A stretch of 64,000 bases of DNA from Natranaeroarchaeum sulfidigenes (GTDB lineage: Archaea > Halobacteriota > Halobacteria > Halobacteriales > Natronoarchaeaceae), in assembly GCF_017094485.1 (NCBI RefSeq), contig NZ_CP064786.1:1674001-1738000 (forward strand), read 5' to 3'. This document shows positions 62,569 to 64,000 of this stretch, piece after piece. The notes below the pieces were generated by a model. The model was not told the origin of the DNA and searched no databases. It worked only from the letters and a program-made list of their open reading frames with translations. A program made the translations under genes and the position numbers. Numbering within the stretch: position 1 is the stretch's first letter; each line of letters opens with the position of its first letter.

Positions 62569-63576
62569 TCACTCGTCGAGAACGTCACGGTACACGGAGA
62601 GCAGCCGCTCGCCCATTTGCTCGATTCGGAGTTCCGCGATGACGTCTCGGCCGTTCGATTCCACGTCGGCGTCGAGCACGGAGACCAGACAGTCCACAAG
62701 ATCGGCGTCATCGTGAGCAACGAATGAGTGATGAACGCCGCGCAGTCGCTGGCGAACGTCCCCGACGTCCGTCGCAACGACCGGCAGGTTACAGGCCATC
62801 GCTTCCTTGACCGAGTTCGGCGACCCCTCCCGGTCGGAGGTTAACAGGAGGGCGTCCGCCGCGTTCATGTACATCGACATCTCATCGTGGGAGACCCCGG
62901 TCACGAACTGAAGTTCGATCGGTTCGTCGAGTCGTTCTCGCGCAGCGGCGACGACGCGCTCGGCCAGTGGCGCGTTTTTCACCGACTTGCCTCTTGCGTA
63001 CGGGAAGAGGACGTGCTTTCGCCCCGGATCCCAGCCGAGGTCCTCTTGAGCAGCCTGCTGGTCGGCGGGCTGGAACCGTTCCAGGTCGATCCCGTGCGGG
63101 ATAACGTACGGATTACCGCCCAGCTCCGTGGCCATCTGTTCGGACATGACGATCGTCGCGTCGGCCAGACGGGCACAGAGCTTGCTCATCGGGCCGAACC
63201 GGCCGTACAGGTCCGACCCCCACAGCGAGATAACCACCGGCAGGTTCGGCTGGAGCACTGCTGCGGGCGCGGTGAGCCCGTAGTTCGCGTGGATAAGATC
63301 GTACTCACCGAACGACTCCCTGATCGCCCGGGGGAGAAATCGGAGGTAATCGACCGTGGACCGACCCGCGAGCGCACCCTCTCCGGTGACGCGCTCGTCG
63401 GGCACAGAGACAGTCGTCGACGAGACACCCAGTTCCTCCAGGATCGAAACCTGCTGTTTGAAAAAGCGAGCCTCCTCGGTCGTCACCAGGTTCAACACCG
63501 AGAGATCGGTGTTCGGGGTAGATTCAACGGTTTCCGCGCTCGTCTCAACGACGTCAACCTCAGCGTAGCGACTCAT
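62569..63576 (-). CDS. family 4 glycosyltransferase
   Basis: This 335-residue GT-B protein has N-terminal LVTTEEARFFKQQVSILEELG, YDLIHANYGLTAPAAVLQPNLPVVISLWGSDLY, a phosphate-binding C-terminal region (VLFPYARGKSVKNAPLAERVV), and the conserved GT4 E-x7-E motif in REGSPNSVKEAMACNLPVV. A GGAGGAG ribosome-binding site about 8 bp before the ATG at 63576 fixes the start. It overlaps the next membrane protein gene at the stop and follows the partial FemAB-like gene by 16 bp, forming one operon. Confidence 0.9.
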   Translation of the reverse strand: MSRYAEVDVVETSAETVESTPNTDLSVLNLVTTEEARFFKQQVSILEELGVSSTTVSVPDERVTGEGALAGRSTVDYLRFLPRAIRESFGEYDLIHANYGLTAPAAVLQPNLPVVISLWGSDLYGRFGPMSKLCARLADATIVMSEQMATELGGNPYVIPHGIDLERFQPADQQAAQEDLGWDPGRKHVLFPYARGKSVKNAPLAERVVAAARERLDEPIELQFVTGVSHDEMSMYMNAADALLLTSDREGSPNSVKEAMACNLPVVATDVGDVRQRLRGVHHSFVAHDDADLVDCLVSVLDADVESNGRDVIAELRIEQMGERLLSVYRDVLDE

Positions 63577-63592
63577 ATTGTACTCCTCCGAA

Positions 63593-64000
63593 TCATTTTG
63601 CCACCATCCGATAGGCACGTTTGGCCACCTCCATCCCAGCGCCCGAGGATTCGGTGACGTAGTACGGTACCAGTTCCGCGCCGAACTTGCTCTTGTACTG
63701 ACAGAGCCGCTCGGTGTTGGCCCCCATCAGATCGTAGCCAGTGATCGAATCGATCGGAGGATCCTCGATGATGTCGCGGATGACGTGCCAGTGAAGCAGG
63801 CTGTTGATCTCGACGCCCTGGTAGGTCGTTCGCGTCCCGCCCTGCCAGAAGTAGCCCGCGTCGTTCGAGTATAATACTGTGATTCCGGCGAGGAATCGCC
63901 CCTCGGGCGTCCGGGCGACGTAGACGCGCGCTCGGTCTTCGAGCTGGGTCACGAGGTCGCGGACGTAGTCCCAGTCGAGCGAGAGCTCGCGGCCCTGCTC
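63593..64000 (-). CDS. GNAT/FemAB-like (BioF2-like) acyltransferase, 5' end beyond window
   Basis: The frame runs in from the right edge, so only the C-terminal 135 residues are visible. They read as a FemAB/Acetyltransf_6 type domain: ARVYVARTPEGRFLAGITVL, then GYFWQGGTRTTYQGVEINSL, and GYDLMGANTERLCQYKSKFG. These enzymes transfer an amino acid or acyl group, and in glycan clusters often acylate amino sugars. The missing acetyltransferase step of the amino-sugar pathway on the other side of the region could be filled by such a protein. It stops 16 bp before the GT4 start. Confidence 0.75.
   Translation of the reverse strand, partial: EQGRELSLDWDYVRDLVTQLEDRARVYVARTPEGRFLAGITVLYSNDAGYFWQGGTRTTYQGVEINSLLHWHVIRDIIEDPPIDSITGYDLMGANTERLCQYKSKFGAELVPYYVTESSGAGMEVAKRAYRMVAK

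Overview
The window reads as chromosomal DNA of a halophilic archaeon (class Halobacteria). The evidence is the GC-rich sequence, the strongly acidic proteins, archaeal or eukaryal-type housekeeping genes (SBDS, deoxyhypusine synthase), haloarchaeal families (DacZ, RdfA with its SMC-like partner, DUF7563 zinc-finger protein, geranylgeranyl reductase family), TATA-like boxes 22-30 bp upstream of apparently leaderless starts, and a PGF-CTERM-like cell-surface protein. I do not assign a genus.

1-19400 is mostly core genome. It holds a two-domain KaiC-like ATPase cut by the left edge, FUN14, SBDS, deoxyhypusine synthase, a dacZ-mscS pair (c-di-AMP synthesis plus a mechanosensitive channel), a VapBC module with a palindrome at its start, MutS, two small membrane proteins, a dehydrogenase flanked by a duplicated gene end, a thioredoxin-reductase-like flavoprotein, a Usp protein, an inositol-phosphatase family enzyme, two HD phosphohydrolases, a P-loop kinase and an acylphosphatase. 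Then comes a cofactor run: Nnr (NAD(P)HX repair), MoaC, YqeC and MobA.

19400-29100 continues with redox metabolism. A formate-dehydrogenase-type molybdoprotein is directly followed by an aldehyde:ferredoxin oxidoreductase homologue that has lost all its Fe-S ligands, and then by a glutathione-independent formaldehyde dehydrogenase type zinc enzyme. Together they could oxidise formaldehyde to CO2, with the Mo-cofactor genes just upstream. Two very small genes, a CobW GTPase, HflX and a pirin follow.

29160-43000 carries three related beta-propeller lipoproteins, two membrane proteins (one with a PH-like domain), a queuosine/archaeosine-precursor transporter, an S9 peptidase and a two-subunit AddAB-like helicase-nuclease. 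43400-49500 has a TauE/SafE permease, a geranylgeranyl-reductase family flavoprotein, a DUF7563 protein, and the SMC-like/RdfA cell-shape pair.

49500-64000 is looser and more accessory, with long AT-rich or gene-poor gaps, two winged-helix regulators and a DUF1616 protein. It then becomes a surface-glycan region: sugar aminotransferase, Gfo/Idh/MocA oxidoreductase, a nucleotide-sugar dehydrogenase lacking its catalytic residues, GT2, epimerase, a polytopic membrane protein, GT4 and a FemAB/GNAT-like protein cut by the right edge. In its middle lies an irregular tRNA-like sequence followed by tandem copies of its 3' end, which looks like an integration or recombination scar. The strongest candidates for new biology are the Fe-S-less AOR beside FdhF, the dehydrogenase-fold protein with its active site replaced, the SMC-like ATPase with altered Walker motifs, and the tRNA-derived repeat array.
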